In this document: positions 8,647 to 17,864 of the stretch, in pieces
How the letters are laid out: each line of letters begins with the position of its first letter
Numbering within the stretch: the stretch's first letter is position 1
Origin: Bacteroidota bacterium
GTDB taxonomy: Bacteria > Bacteroidota > Ignavibacteria > Ignavibacteriales > Ignavibacteriaceae
Direction: 5' to 3'
Assembly: GCA_021777835.1 (NCBI GenBank)
Contig: JAJYDC010000003.1
Span: forward strand, 1-64,000
Length of the DNA: 64,000 nt
The notes under the pieces: generated by a model
Told to the model about the DNA's origin: nothing
Database searches by the model: none
The model's input: only the letters and a program-made list of their open reading frames with translations
Position numbers and translations under genes: made by a program

Positions 8647-9300
8647 ATGAAAAAACTAGATATTACAAACAGAACCAGAGTAAAGCGTCTTCCCAAAAGA
8701 GCATCTTACGATAGTGATGTAATATATAATATTTTGGATGAAACATTTATCTGCCAGGTAGGATTCAAAATAAACAATCATGTATATATTATTCCAACAG
8801 CCTTTGGCAGAAAAAACGAATTAGTGTATATCCACGGATCAAAAAACAATAGGATGCTTAAATCTTTTGAAACAGGCGAAGATATTTGCATCTCTGTAAC
8901 TTTGGTTGACGGAATTGTATTAGCAAAATCCGCATTTCATCATTCAATCAATTATAGGTCGGTAATATTATTTGGAAAGCCAAATAAGATAGTGAGCAAC
9001 GAAGAAAAAAACAAAGCACTTGAAATAATTATGGATCATATTATTCCGGGAAGGTGGGGTGACACAAGAAAGCCAAACGCAAAAGAACTCAAAGCAACGT
9101 CAGTCTTCTCTATTCAAATTAACGAAGCTTCGGCAAAAATAAGAACAGGGCCGCCAAATGATGACAAAGAAGATATTGATTTGAACATATGGACTGGCGT
9201 CATTCCGACAAAAATTATAGCCGAAGAACCAATTAAAAATGTTAATCTAATAGATAATATACCGTTACCGGGTTATCTAAAACAATATGTAAGAAAGTAA
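8647..9300 (+). CDS. Pyridoxamine 5'-phosphate oxidase-related FMN-binding protein
   Basis: The 217-residue protein matches the PNPOx-like/NimA group of FMN split-barrel proteins. Visible features are the opening TRVKRLPKRASYD, the core ICQVGFKINNHVYIIPTAFG, LVYIHGSKNNRMLK and CISVTLVDGIVLAKSAFHHS, the last two being typical flavin-contact segments. HHSINYRSVILFGK follows. Members bind FMN and may reduce small molecules or handle heme or B6 compounds; which applies here is unknown. It lies 40 bp after the exporter and ends immediately before the OsmC region. PNPOx-like genes beside MocR regulators are a recurrent arrangement, supporting a shared regulon. Confidence 0.88.
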   Translation: MKKLDITNRTRVKRLPKRASYDSDVIYNILDETFICQVGFKINNHVYIIPTAFGRKNELVYIHGSKNNRMLKSFETGEDICISVTLVDGIVLAKSAFHHSINYRSVILFGKPNKIVSNEEKNKALEIIMDHIIPGRWGDTRKPNAKELKATSVFSIQINEASAKIRTGPPNDDKEDIDLNIWTGVIPTKIIAEEPIKNVNLIDNIPLPGYLKQYVRK

Positions 9301-9333
9301 ATGATAATTTGGTCAAAACCAGGAGTTAGACTT

Positions 9334-9813
9334 ATGGATAAGAAGCATCAATATTCTCTTTCATTAAAATGGACGGGAAACAAAGGCGAGGGAACTTCGG
9401 CGTATCGTTCATATGAAAGAAGTCATACAATATACACGGAAAATAAGTCCGATATTTTATGTTCCTCTGATCCTGTATTTCTGGGAGATAAGACAAAATA
9501 TAATCCCGAAGAGTTGCTGGTTGCTGCTATTTCATCATGTCATATGCTTTCGTATTTGCATTTATGCGCAGATAACGGAGTTATAGTATTAGATTATGCT
9601 GATCGTCCTTTGGGAACCATGATAGAATCACCGGATGGAAGCGGACACTTTACTGAAGTTACACTTAGACCAATTGTTACAGTCAAGGAAAAAGAGATGA
9701 TTCCAAAAGCAAACGAATTACATAAACGGGCAAATGAATTATGTTTCATTGCAAATTCTTGTAACTTCAAAGTTTATCATGAACCGTTTTGCAAAGTAAT
9801 ACATGCAAATTAA
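9334..9813 (+). CDS. OsmC/Ohr-family peroxiredoxin-like protein
   Basis: This 159-residue protein carries the two redox cysteines of the OsmC family, Cys69 in AAISSCHML and Cys143 in IANSCNFKV, and the YNPEELL motif before the first. Family members reduce organic hydroperoxides in the cytoplasm. I place the start at 9334 because AGGAG lies 8 nt upstream of that ATG; a start at 9301 would abut the preceding stop and add eleven residues that are not part of the fold. It is the last gene of the cluster divergent from the MocR regulator. The Cys-containing helix (LLVAAISSCHMLSYLHLC) is characteristic of the small YhfA/OsmC subgroup. Confidence 0.92.
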   Translation: MDKKHQYSLSLKWTGNKGEGTSAYRSYERSHTIYTENKSDILCSSDPVFLGDKTKYNPEELLVAAISSCHMLSYLHLCADNGVIVLDYADRPLGTMIESPDGSGHFTEVTLRPIVTVKEKEMIPKANELHKRANELCFIANSCNFKVYHEPFCKVIHAN

Positions 9814-10420
9814 TATTTAATCTGTCCAATTGAAGGAAGTGAAAGTATTAAATTTTGTCAAAGATGAATATGAAAGAGAATAAAGACAAGCTGATTTTTT
9901 ATTTAATCAATTTTGTTCTCAATATAGTATTTCAAGATATAATGACCGCATAATAGAAATATCCTTGAAAAACTCACACCAGTATTTCCTTTATTTTTCA
10001 GTAATGCTGGATTTGACTGCCTATAGATATTATGATAATTAGTCACAATATTAGATTGTTCATTTAGCATGTTCCAAACGGTTGTCCCAGCATTCAGCAA
10101 TTACCAACATATAATTAGCTCTTTCTACTTTTATTCTTTGTCTATCCACAATTTAAAATAATTCAGGATCGTGCAGTGCAAAAGATAAATTAAAGGTTAT
10201 CTCATAATCGTTTTCAAATGAATATCATTATTTTTACTTGCATATAGGTTTCGTTTCAAATCATGAGCTTCAATTTGAAGACAATAGTGAAAATATTAAT
10301 TTTGATTTAGGAAATTGGACAAGGGAATATGTAAATAGATAAACTATCAATTACATTTGCAAAGCATTTACGGAATATTCATTTGTCATTTCTAAACGAA
10401 GAAATAATAAGGATTAAATA
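9814..10420. other. Gene-poor region, probably decayed coding sequence
   Basis: No intact gene was found in these 607 bases. The segment 10208-10342 is a headless open frame. The minus-strand frame 9903-10100 starts without a ribosome binding site and resembles nothing I recognise. The region separates the OsmC gene from the thioesterase gene and may hold the thioesterase promoter near its right end. Confidence 0.5.
10208..10342 (+). pseudogene. Headless reading frame, possible C-terminal gene remnant
   Basis: From a TAA at 10205-10207 the frame runs open for 44 codons to a TAA at 10340-10342. The predicted peptide has normal protein-like composition (FVSNHELQFEDN, then FDLGNWTREYVNR) but no start codon. 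The frame continues upstream of the internal stop with similar composition. It looks like the tail of a gene broken by a nonsense mutation. The family is not recognised. Confidence 0.25.
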
Positions 10421-10927
10421 ATGTTACACAAAGTTACCGGCAAGCAGCACAACTCTAAAATGTGTTTTGTATGTGGACTTAAAAATAATTTCGGCATACA
10501 TGCGCATTTTTATATCACAGAAAATCAAGAACTAATTGCAATATTTAAACCTTCTCAAGAGCATCAAAGTTATCCAGGCAGGCTTCACGGCGGCATAGCA
10601 TCTGCAATTTTAGATGAAACAATAGGAAGAGCTATTCTAAATAAATATGATGAAGAAATTTGGGGCGTTACCATCGACTTGAACGTGAAATTCAAGAAAA
10701 CAATTCCACTGAATGAGGAACTAAAAGTTATAGGAAGAATTACGAATGAGAATAGCAGAATATTCGAGGGCACGGGAGAAATCATACTAAAAAACGGAGA
10801 CGTTGCAGTAACCGCTTCGGGGAAATATCTTAAAGTACCATTAGAAAAAATAGGTGATTTTGACAGAATCGAAAACGAATGGAAAGTTGTCGAATTAGAA
10901 TCCGATCCCAAGGAAATTGAAGTATAA
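10421..10927 (+). CDS. PaaI-type hotdog thioesterase
   Basis: The 168-residue protein has the hotdog thioesterase core: RLHGGIASAILDETIGRAI carries the HGG and the acidic residue (Asp) used by PaaI-like acyl-CoA thioesterases, followed by VTIDLNVKFKKTIPL and AVTASGKYLKVP. The N-terminus CFVCGLKNNFGIHAHFY places two cysteines before the fold, a feature of a common subgroup annotated PaaI family. It probably hydrolyses an acyl-CoA in the cytoplasm; the acyl group is unknown. An AAGGA site lies 8 nt before ATG. It is a single gene flanked by gene-poor sequence on both sides. Confidence 0.9.
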   Translation: MLHKVTGKQHNSKMCFVCGLKNNFGIHAHFYITENQELIAIFKPSQEHQSYPGRLHGGIASAILDETIGRAILNKYDEEIWGVTIDLNVKFKKTIPLNEELKVIGRITNENSRIFEGTGEIILKNGDVAVTASGKYLKVPLEKIGDFDRIENEWKVVELESDPKEIEV

Positions 10928-11297
10928 GGTGCCTTAATTTGTTAAAGTAATTCCTGGAAGAGGAAAATATTTTATACTTAATAACCGATAACATAATAAT
11001 AAGGGTAACCGAAGATAGGAATAAAAATTAGAATACCAAAGTAAAGAAAGTCGTAAAAGTCAAATAGCTTAAGCGAATCATATCTGACAGCAAAGACTAG
11101 AGCAGATCCACAAGTATCCCTAGGTTAATAATAGTACTTTGGTTGCTTGAAGACTAGTTACTTAATTCCATTCCAAAGGTATCTAAGCACTAACTTGGAA
11201 AATACTCACCTTATTATATAACCCTTGAACGTCAAAAAAACTCAAAAGAAATTAATTGGGAAAAATGAAAAAATCAATTCTGAAGGCAGATTTATTC

Positions 11298-11380
11298 ATG
11301 GGTAAGGGTAAATGTATGGTAGATTGGAAAATCGAGGCACTGTGAGGAAAAAACGGGGTAAAACCTACGCTATTTCGTAA
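11298..11380 (+). pseudogene. Possible frameshifted remnant of ribosomal protein bTHX (S31)
   Basis: bTHX proteins are 25-30 residues long and typically start MGKGD, then basic residues, GKI, and end RGTYGKxRPK. Here ATG at 11298 opens MGKG and the same frame gives a W-K-I. A different frame across 11333-11365 gives RGTVRKKRGKT, close to RGTYGKKRPK. The halves are out of frame with each other and no single frame reads through, so an intact protein is unlikely. The match is short and could be chance. A terminator overlaps the end. Confidence 0.3.
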
Positions 11381-11388
11381 GGTTTTTT
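11360..11388 (+). terminator. Intrinsic terminator
   Basis: AAAACCTACG (11360-11369) pairs with CGTAAGGTTTT (11376-11386) with a one-base bulge and a 6-nt loop, followed by a run of T to 11388. No intact upstream gene is evident, so the RNA it ends is either the bTHX-like remnant or an untranslated transcript. Confidence 0.6.
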
Positions 11389-11695
11389 AGGGTTGAGTTA
11401 TTGAAAAAGGGCACATTTCTTTTAATATGCGAAAACATCATATTTTTTAGATTTGAGTTTTTCCACCCTATTGCGTCATAATAAAATGTAACCGATTGTA
11501 TAGATACTTTGATTGATTTTATATATATATATTGATAATTTCGGTTAGCAAAAATTATAATGTATTCTAATAAGAGGTTTGCCATTCACAATATCACATC
11601 GAAAACAATTTATTGAAAATGAACAGAGATTTATATTCTATCTTAAATAATCAAATTGTCCCATCGAAAATTCAGTATACTAAAGGAGTAATTTA

Positions 11696-12361
11696 ATGGG
11701 TTGGTTCACTACTTTCACAAGATCATCAATCGGTAAAAAGTTTATTATGGCTCTTACCGGTTCATTGCTTATGATTTTTTTAATTATTCATTTCATAGGC
11801 AATATGATGCTTTATTTTGGTCCTAAGGCTTTTGATACTTACGTAGATACTTTAGAAACGATCAAACCGTTAATTAGAGTAATTGAAGTTCTACTAGCAT
11901 TAATATTTATTTTTCATATCTATAACGGATTAAAACTTTGGTATGAAAATAAAAAAGCAAATCCGAAGAAATATGCCGTTAATGGCTCGCGAGAAAATAC
12001 AGATATATATTCTAGAACAATGGCGATTACGGGGGTTACAATTTTTGTATTCCTTATTATTCACTTATCAACATTCTGGGCTACATTTAACTTTGGTGTG
12101 CATCCAAATACAGAGTACCCATACTACACTATTGTTACTCACTGGTTCCAAAACCCATTTTATTCACTAATATATATAATAGGTATGATTGTCCTGGGTT
12201 ATCATCTTAATCATGCCTTCGAAAGTGCATTTCAAACATTTGGGTGGAATCATAAAAGATATACTCCCTTAATAAAAAAAATAGGAACAATATACGCTCT
12301 AATATTAGCTATAGGTTTCGCTTCTATTCCAATATACTTTTTTTTGATGGGAGGTAAATAA
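11696..12361 (+). CDS. sdhC: Succinate dehydrogenase/fumarate reductase cytochrome b subunit (type B)
   Basis: SdhC anchors complex II in the inner membrane and passes electrons between the flavoprotein/iron-sulfur arm and the quinone pool through two b hemes. The 221-residue protein is the single-subunit Bacillus/Bacteroides type with five hydrophobic helices and histidines in the expected helices ([39 protein letters not shown]). [16 protein letters not shown] is the usual opening of this family. AAAGGAG precedes ATG by 8 nt. Its stop overlaps the sdhA start in TAATG, implying translational coupling. No separate SdhD is present or needed. Confidence 0.95.
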   Translation: MGWFTTFTRSSIGKKFIMALTGSLLMIFLIIHFIGNMMLYFGPKAFDTYVDTLETIKPLIRVIEVLLALIFIFHIYNGLKLWYENKKANPKKYAVNGSRENTDIYSRTMAITGVTIFVFLIIHLSTFWATFNFGVHPNTEYPYYTIVTHWFQNPFYSLIYIIGMIVLGYHLNHAFESAFQTFGWNHKRYTPLIKKIGTIYALILAIGFASIPIYFFLMGGK

Positions 12362-14271
12362 TGGTAAAGTTAGATTCTCATGTACCCGATGGAAATATTT
12401 CAGAAAAATGGTCTAACCATAAATTTTCGATGAAGCTTGTTAACCCAGCTAACAAAAGAAAATATGATATAATTGTTGTCGGAACAGGTCTTGCAGGAGC
12501 TTCTGCCGCTGCAAGTTTAGGCGAATTGGGTTACAAAGTTAAAGCATTTTCATATCACGATTCTCCTCGGCGCGCTCATTCAATAGCCGCGCAGGGAGGA
12601 ATTAATGCTGCAAAAAATTATCAGAATGATTCAGACTCTGTTTTTAGATTATTCTATGATACAGTAAAAGGAGGCGACTTCCGTTCTCGCGAAGCCAATG
12701 TCTATCGTCTAGCCGAAGTTAGTAACAATATTATTGATCAATGTGTAGCGCAGGGGGTCCCTTTCGCTAGGGAATACGGCGGAACTCTTGCAAATCGTTC
12801 GTTTGGCGGAGCACAAGTGTCAAGAACATTTTATGCTCGCGGTGAAACAGGACAGCAATTGCTTCTTGGCGCTTACGGTTCGCTTAACAGGCAAATTCAT
12901 CTCGGTAACGTTAAAATGTTTCCACGAAGAGAGATGCTCGATCTCGTTATAGTTGATGGAAAAGCACAGGGCATAATGGTGCGTAATCTTATTACCGGTG
13001 AAGTTGAGAGCCACTCTGCACAGGCAGTTATTTTAGCAACCGGTGGTTATATGAATGTATATTTCTTATCGACAAATGCTATGAATAGTAATGTAACTGC
13101 TTCATGGCGTGCTCATAAAAGAGGGGCCGTATTTGCTAATCCATGTTATACTCAAATTCATCCAACGTGTCTCCCTGTGCATGGCGAAAATCAATCAAAA
13201 TTAGTTTTAATGAGCGAGAGCTTAAGAAATGACGGAAGAATTTGGGTACCTAAAAAAATAGGAGATACAAGATCTCCAGATCAAATTCCAGAAGATGAGA
13301 GAGATTATTACCTAGAGAGAAAATATCCTGCATTTGGAAACCTAGTTCCTCGCGATGTGGCTTCGCGTAATGCAAAGTATGTTTGTGACGAAGGGCGCGG
13401 AGTAAACGGCGGCAGAGCGGTATATCTAGATTTCTCTGAAGCATTTAATCGCATCGGGACGGAAGGTGTAAAGGACAAGTACGGTAACTTATTTGATATG
13501 TATCAAAATATTACCGGTACGGATCCTTATAAAGTTCCAATGCAGATTTATCCTGCACCGCATTATGCAATGGGAGGTCTTTGGGTGGATTATAATTTAA
13601 TGAGCAACGTTCCGGGTTTATTTGTTCTTGGTGAAGCTAATTTTTCTGATCACGGGGCAAACAGACTTGGCGCAAGTGCACTTATGCAAGGGCTTGCAGA
13701 CGGTTACTTCGTTATTCCTTATACCCTCGGAAATTATCTTACAACAGAGAAGCCGGCTAAAGTGGATCCAAAATCTAATGAATTCAAGGAAGCGGAAAAC
13801 AATGTTAAAGAAAATGTAAGTAAACTATTAAATGTTAATGGAAAACAAACTGTCGATTCAATCCATAAACGACTCGGTCATATTCTGATTGACAAAGTAG
13901 GAATGTCGCGCAGTGAAAAGGGACTAAAGGAAGCTATTAATAGTATAAGTGAATTACGCGAAGAATTCTGGAAGGACGTAAAAATCGTCGGGAAAGGAAG
14001 TGAACTTAATCAGACGCTTGAAAGGGCAGGCAGAGTTTCTGATTTTCTTGAACTAGGCGAATTAATGGCGATTGATGCTTTAAATAGAAATGAAAGCTGC
14101 GGCGGTCATTTTCGTGAAGAATATCAAACTGTCGAAGGCGAAGCTTTAAGGAGAGACGACGAATATTCTTATGTAGCAGCATGGGAATTTAAGCAGCCTG
14201 GCAAGTGGGAATTAAACAAGGAAAATCTTGAATTTGATAATATAAAATTAGCGACGAGGAGTTACAAATAA
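12361..14271 (+). CDS. sdhA: Succinate dehydrogenase/fumarate reductase flavoprotein subunit
   Basis: SdhA carries covalent FAD and oxidises succinate to fumarate (or the reverse) on the cytoplasmic side of complex II. The 636-residue protein has the Rossmann motif [38 protein letters not shown] with the flavinylated histidine, [10 protein letters not shown] and SESLRNDGR of the dicarboxylate site, [14 protein letters not shown], and [27 protein letters not shown] ribosome binding site lies at the end of sdhC. Length and motif order fit the type-B (Bacteroides/Wolinella-like) enzyme. Direction of catalysis cannot be read from sequence. Confidence 0.97.
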   Translation: MVKLDSHVPDGNISEKWSNHKFSMKLVNPANKRKYDIIVVGTGLAGASAAASLGELGYKVKAFSYHDSPRRAHSIAAQGGINAAKNYQNDSDSVFRLFYDTVKGGDFRSREANVYRLAEVSNNIIDQCVAQGVPFAREYGGTLANRSFGGAQVSRTFYARGETGQQLLLGAYGSLNRQIHLGNVKMFPRREMLDLVIVDGKAQGIMVRNLITGEVESHSAQAVILATGGYMNVYFLSTNAMNSNVTASWRAHKRGAVFANPCYTQIHPTCLPVHGENQSKLVLMSESLRNDGRIWVPKKIGDTRSPDQIPEDERDYYLERKYPAFGNLVPRDVASRNAKYVCDEGRGVNGGRAVYLDFSEAFNRIGTEGVKDKYGNLFDMYQNITGTDPYKVPMQIYPAPHYAMGGLWVDYNLMSNVPGLFVLGEANFSDHGANRLGASALMQGLADGYFVIPYTLGNYLTTEKPAKVDPKSNEFKEAENNVKENVSKLLNVNGKQTVDSIHKRLGHILIDKVGMSRSEKGLKEAINSISELREEFWKDVKIVGKGSELNQTLERAGRVSDFLELGELMAIDALNRNESCGGHFREEYQTVEGEALRRDDEYSYVAAWEFKQPGKWELNKENLEFDNIKLATRSYK

Positions 14272-15041
14272 TGAACGGAAATCATATTCATTTAACTTTA
14301 AATATTTGGCGACAGGAAACTCCTTCTTCAAAGGGTAATTTTGAAGAGTATAAGCAAAATGTTTCCCCAGATGCATCAATACTCGAAATACTTGACGAAA
14401 TAAACAATCATTTGGAAGCAGAAGGTAAAAGGCCTATTGCATTTGAAAGCGACTGTCGAGAGGGGATATGCGGAACATGCGGTTTGGTAATCAATGGTCA
14501 TCCACACGGTCCTTTGCCAAAAACAGCCACGTGCCAATTGCATATGCGCAACTTTAACGACGGTGAAACACTTTACATTGAACCATTCAGGGCAGCTGCT
14601 TTTCCAGTAATTAAAGATCTGATAGTTGATAGAAGCGGATTTGATAAAATCCAACAAGCCGGAGGTTATGTGTCTTTTAACACCGGAAGCGCTCCGGATG
14701 CAAATAACATTTTAATTCCTAAACAAATAGCGGACCTAGCTCTAGACGCAGCCGAATGCATCGGTTGCGGAGCATGCGTTGCGGCTTGCAAAAATTCTTC
14801 AGCCATGCTTTTTGTTGCTGCGAAGGTTTCTCAATTTGCACTTTTACCTCAGGGTCAATCTGAAAGGTATGAAAGAGTACAGGCGATGGTTAAAGTAATG
14901 GATGAGAATCTCTTCGGAAGTTGCACTAATACTTATGCATGTGAGGCAGAATGCCCTAAAGGCATCTCTGTATCAAATATTGCAAGGATGAACAGAGAAT
15001 ACATTGTTGCTCAGTTAAAAACAGAAGAATTGGCTCACTAA
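14271..15041 (+). CDS. sdhB: Succinate dehydrogenase/fumarate reductase iron-sulfur subunit
   Basis: SdhB wires the flavin to the quinone site through three iron-sulfur clusters. The 256-residue protein shows the [2Fe-2S] ligands in CREGICGTCGLVINGHPHGP, the [4Fe-4S] ligands in CIGCGACVAACKNSSA, and the [3Fe-4S] set in CTNTYACEAECPKGISV. GAGGAG lies about 9 nt before ATG, and the start overlaps the sdhA stop by one base (TAATG), so sdhCAB is one coupled operon. A terminator follows at 15068-15119. Confidence 0.97.
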   Translation: MNGNHIHLTLNIWRQETPSSKGNFEEYKQNVSPDASILEILDEINNHLEAEGKRPIAFESDCREGICGTCGLVINGHPHGPLPKTATCQLHMRNFNDGETLYIEPFRAAAFPVIKDLIVDRSGFDKIQQAGGYVSFNTGSAPDANNILIPKQIADLALDAAECIGCGACVAACKNSSAMLFVAAKVSQFALLPQGQSERYERVQAMVKVMDENLFGSCTNTYACEAECPKGISVSNIARMNREYIVAQLKTEELAH

Positions 15042-15067
15042 GAAAATAGATATTTAGTTTTTCATGC

Positions 15068-15119
15068 AAATCCCGATACACTCCCGCCTTTGGGCAGGCA
15101 AGTTAATCGGGATTTTTTT
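15068..15119 (+). terminator. Intrinsic terminator of sdhCAB
   Basis: AAATCCCGAT (15068-15077) pairs with ATCGGGATTT (15106-15115) and is followed by seven T residues. An inner GCCT/AGGC stem lies within the loop. It closes the sdh operon 27 nt after the sdhB stop. Confidence 0.85.
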
Positions 15120-15149
15120 ATTTTGAGTTGTTATTTGGAGAAGATTTAA

Positions 15150-16724
15150 ATGTTTGAAAAAGAAATAAAATTTATATCTGATTTTAGTCTCAATAAGGTA
15201 AAAAAGTTCGGATCATTTTTTACTTTTGCAAAACTAGTAAGCAGCGATGTACATCCTGCAATAATTCAATATATATCTGCAGAATTGGACTTTCTAATTT
15301 ATGAAGACAGAAAGAAACTACTTCAGAATTCTGCTTTTGATTATTCAGGGAGTGAAATAGCTAAACACTTGAATATAATCGGCGAAGAAATCAAAAGGGA
15401 CAAAAAGATTTCTTTTGAAGATGTGAAGAAATTGATGATTCAAGCTGTTTCTTTCAATATCAACTTTTTAATTAGACCCAATTGGTCTTTGGTAAAGCTC
15501 GTTTTTAACGATTCAGAGCAGAGGACTATTGATGAAATCAAATTAGCTTTCAACTATATTTATTATTATGATTATATCAAGAATATTTTTCTTGGTTACT
15601 TAATTAAAAGAAAATTGACTGTTTTAAGCATTACTGAGTTCGAGGCTATACTTAGCAAAATAGACAAAGAACTTTTTTTAAGTCAACCTGAAAAATTTCT
15701 CGATAATTCAATATATTCGACCGCCGAATTTTTTAATGAAGGCGGGGTTAAAAAAACCACGATTACGCCGGCATACTTTGAACTTTTTCTTAAAGAGAAG
15801 AACTTAATCGATTATCAATTCAAGATTCGGAAGCACTTCCCCGCAGATTCGAATCAAAGTTATAATGTCGAAGAGGTAAAGAAAGTTTTATACTCATCAA
15901 CTCCTTTGCAGCAAATAGAAGCGAAAGAAGAAGAAATAAGCATAGAACCTAAGTCTCAATTCTATGATAACGGCTCGAGCAAGGATGAAAAGGTTCCTAC
16001 GAGTATTAAAAGTGAAACTTCTTTTAATTTAGACTTGGAAGAACCACAGACAATGCCAAGCAATAAGAAATCCGAAATATTTGATGTTGAAACTGAACAA
16101 GCGGCTAAAAATAAAACTGAAATCGAAAATATTGAGAATGAACTAATAGATGATGATTTATTGTCTCTTTACGACTCCGAGCTTCAATCCATTGAAGATG
16201 AGCTGAAAGAAATAAAGACGGACATAAGTAATTTCGAGTTTACAGTAGAACTTGATGATTCCGCAGATGAACCGTTGCTTGCGGATATTGAAGAATCCGA
16301 AAATAATAGTTCGCTTTTGCTTGATTTAGACGAAGAAGTAGAAACCACTAATGCAGATTCAATTGCGGATGATTCAGAGGATGAAATAGATTTGGCTGGT
16401 AAGGGAAACTCCGGTTTTCAAATAGAAGATGAAAATCATGATAACGAAAATCAGGCAAATACTAATAAAAAAATTATTAAAAGATATGATAAAGATGTTT
16501 ATGAATACTTAAGTAGAAGAGATATAAGAAAAATTATATCATCAGTTTTTAATGAAGACCGCGATGATTTTGAAAGTACTATCTCAAAGATATCCGAGAG
16601 CATTTCATACGATGAGGCAACTGAGATATTAAAATCTGTTTTTGTTACATACAGGGTAGATCCCTACTCGCAGGAAGCCGTTACCTTAACTAACGCGGTT
16701 TCAAATTATTTTGACCAGGCTTAA
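15150..16724 (+). CDS. Uncharacterised acidic protein encoded immediately upstream of obg
   Basis: The 524-residue protein has three visible parts. Residues 1 to about 240 are helical and moderately basic. A long acidic, low-complexity linker (about 245-440) is rich in D, E, S and N. A C-terminal helical module (about 440-524) contains YEYLSRRDIRKIISSVFNED. No signal peptide, membrane segment or catalytic motif is seen, so it is probably cytoplasmic. A GGAG site precedes ATG by about 10 nt. The stop lies two bases before the obg ATG, which suggests cotranscription and possibly a role tied to ribosome assembly or growth control, but that is inference. I do not recognise the family. Confidence 0.75.
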   Translation: MFEKEIKFISDFSLNKVKKFGSFFTFAKLVSSDVHPAIIQYISAELDFLIYEDRKKLLQNSAFDYSGSEIAKHLNIIGEEIKRDKKISFEDVKKLMIQAVSFNINFLIRPNWSLVKLVFNDSEQRTIDEIKLAFNYIYYYDYIKNIFLGYLIKRKLTVLSITEFEAILSKIDKELFLSQPEKFLDNSIYSTAEFFNEGGVKKTTITPAYFELFLKEKNLIDYQFKIRKHFPADSNQSYNVEEVKKVLYSSTPLQQIEAKEEEISIEPKSQFYDNGSSKDEKVPTSIKSETSFNLDLEEPQTMPSNKKSEIFDVETEQAAKNKTEIENIENELIDDDLLSLYDSELQSIEDELKEIKTDISNFEFTVELDDSADEPLLADIEESENNSSLLLDLDEEVETTNADSIADDSEDEIDLAGKGNSGFQIEDENHDNENQANTNKKIIKRYDKDVYEYLSRRDIRKIISSVFNEDRDDFESTISKISESISYDEATEILKSVFVTYRVDPYSQEAVTLTNAVSNYFDQA

Positions 16725-16726
16725 TT

Positions 16727-17722
16727 ATGTTTATTGATTATGTAGAAATTGAAATAGCTTCAGGAAAAGGCGGCGACGGAGCAGTAACCTTTAGACGTGA
16801 AAAATATGTACCTAAAGGAGGGCCATCAGGCGGAAATGGTGGGAAAGGCGGAGATATTATTTTTGAAGCTCATCATAATTTTTCAACGCTTCTAGATTTC
16901 CGATACAAAAGAAATTACAAAGCAGGCAAGGGAGATAACGGTGCCAGCGCTTTGAAAGACGGGAAAAACGGTGAAGATATAATTGTTAAAGTGCCGGTAG
17001 GGACTATAATTAAAGATGCTGAGACTAAAAAAGTTTTATTCGATCTTGATACAGATGGGAAGAAGACAGTTGTTGCTAAAGGAGGTAAGGGAGGTAAAGG
17101 AAATAGTAATTTTGCGACCCCGACAAACCAGACGCCAAGATTTGCAGAACCCGGAAAGCCAGGTGAAGAGAAGAAAATAATTTTGGAACTAAAACTTATA
17201 GCTGATATTGGACTTGTGGGTTTTCCAAACGCGGGCAAATCGACGTTGATATCTACTATATCTTCAGCCAAGCCTAAAATAGCAGATTATCCTTTCACAA
17301 CACTAGAGCCGAATTTAGGAATAGTAAGATATAAAAACTACCAAAGTTTTACAGTTGCAGATATTCCCGGCATAATTGAAGGTGCACATGAGGGAAAAGG
17401 GTTGGGACATAAATTCTTACGCCATATTGAACGCACTAAAGTAATATTATTCTTGATTGATGTAACTTCGGATAATTATCAGCGGGACTATAATATTTTG
17501 CTTAACGAATTAAAGAGCTACAGCCCGAAACTTGCAGAAAAGAAGAAAGTAATCTCATTATCAAAGATTGACCTAGTAGATGCCGATCAGTTAAAAAAAA
17601 TAGCAAAGAAAAAAATAAGGAATACTGACTCAACACTGCTTCTATTTTCGTCTGCCACTAAGCAGGGGATTCCGGAGTTACTTGATTATTTATGGAATGA
17701 AATCAGTGTAAAAATCACTTAA
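16727..17722 (+). CDS. obg: GTPase Obg/CgtA
   Basis: Obg is an essential ribosome-associated GTPase acting late in 50S subunit assembly and in stress control. The 331-residue protein has the glycine-rich Obg fold (about residues 1-158: ASGKGGDGAVTFRREKYVPK, GGPSGGNGGKGGD, VVAKGGKGGKGNSNF) and a G domain with GFPNAGKST (G1), DYPFTT (G2), DIPG (G3) and SKID (G4, with Ser in place of the usual Asn). The variable C-terminal extension found in some Obg proteins is absent. It lies two bases after the preceding acidic-protein gene and lacks a strong ribosome binding site of its own, consistent with coupling. Confidence 0.96.
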   Translation: MFIDYVEIEIASGKGGDGAVTFRREKYVPKGGPSGGNGGKGGDIIFEAHHNFSTLLDFRYKRNYKAGKGDNGASALKDGKNGEDIIVKVPVGTIIKDAETKKVLFDLDTDGKKTVVAKGGKGGKGNSNFATPTNQTPRFAEPGKPGEEKKIILELKLIADIGLVGFPNAGKSTLISTISSAKPKIADYPFTTLEPNLGIVRYKNYQSFTVADIPGIIEGAHEGKGLGHKFLRHIERTKVILFLIDVTSDNYQRDYNILLNELKSYSPKLAEKKKVISLSKIDLVDADQLKKIAKKKIRNTDSTLLLFSSATKQGIPELLDYLWNEISVKIT

Positions 17723-17864
17723 AACGATCAACAAATCCTTAAATTCGTTGTAATTAAGCAATATTATGCTGATGATTTATCGACTAAGACCCGCCTCTTA
17801 GGCGCAAAAGTCTTTGATATTTTAGGTATTTGTTCATATATTTACACGCTAAAATTTAAAAATC

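Larger units (their letters stand above)
10928..11695. other. Gene-poor region upstream of the succinate dehydrogenase operon
   Basis: These 768 bases contain no complete gene. The segment 11298-11380 resembles a frameshifted copy of the small ribosomal protein bTHX, closed by a terminator at 11360-11388. Downstream is an A+T-rich stretch with TAACCGA (11489-11495) inverted at TCGGTTA (11541-11547), around a run of TA steps; the sdh promoter must lie here. Its -35 and -10 elements could not be fixed. Confidence 0.55.

Noticed and set aside
9903-10100. 65-residue open frame on the minus strand
   Set aside because: No ribosome binding site, no recognisable motif and composition like translated A+T-rich spacer.
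11312-11380. 22-residue intact open frame starting MYGRLENRG
   Set aside because: It has GGGTAAGGG upstream, but the better explanation is one frame of a decayed bTHX gene; the terminator also overlaps its end.
11487-11517. Third TGTAACC element as another ECF promoter
   Set aside because: The base after a 17-base spacer reads GATTGAT, not GTCATAA, so the second element is absent.
11370-11585. 71-residue open frame on the minus strand
   Set aside because: It crosses the terminator hairpin and the TA-rich run, with no ribosome binding site and no protein-like pattern.
16915-17271. 118-residue minus-strand open frame inside obg
   Set aside because: It is a shadow of the Obg glycine-rich fold; the plus-strand gene has clear motifs.
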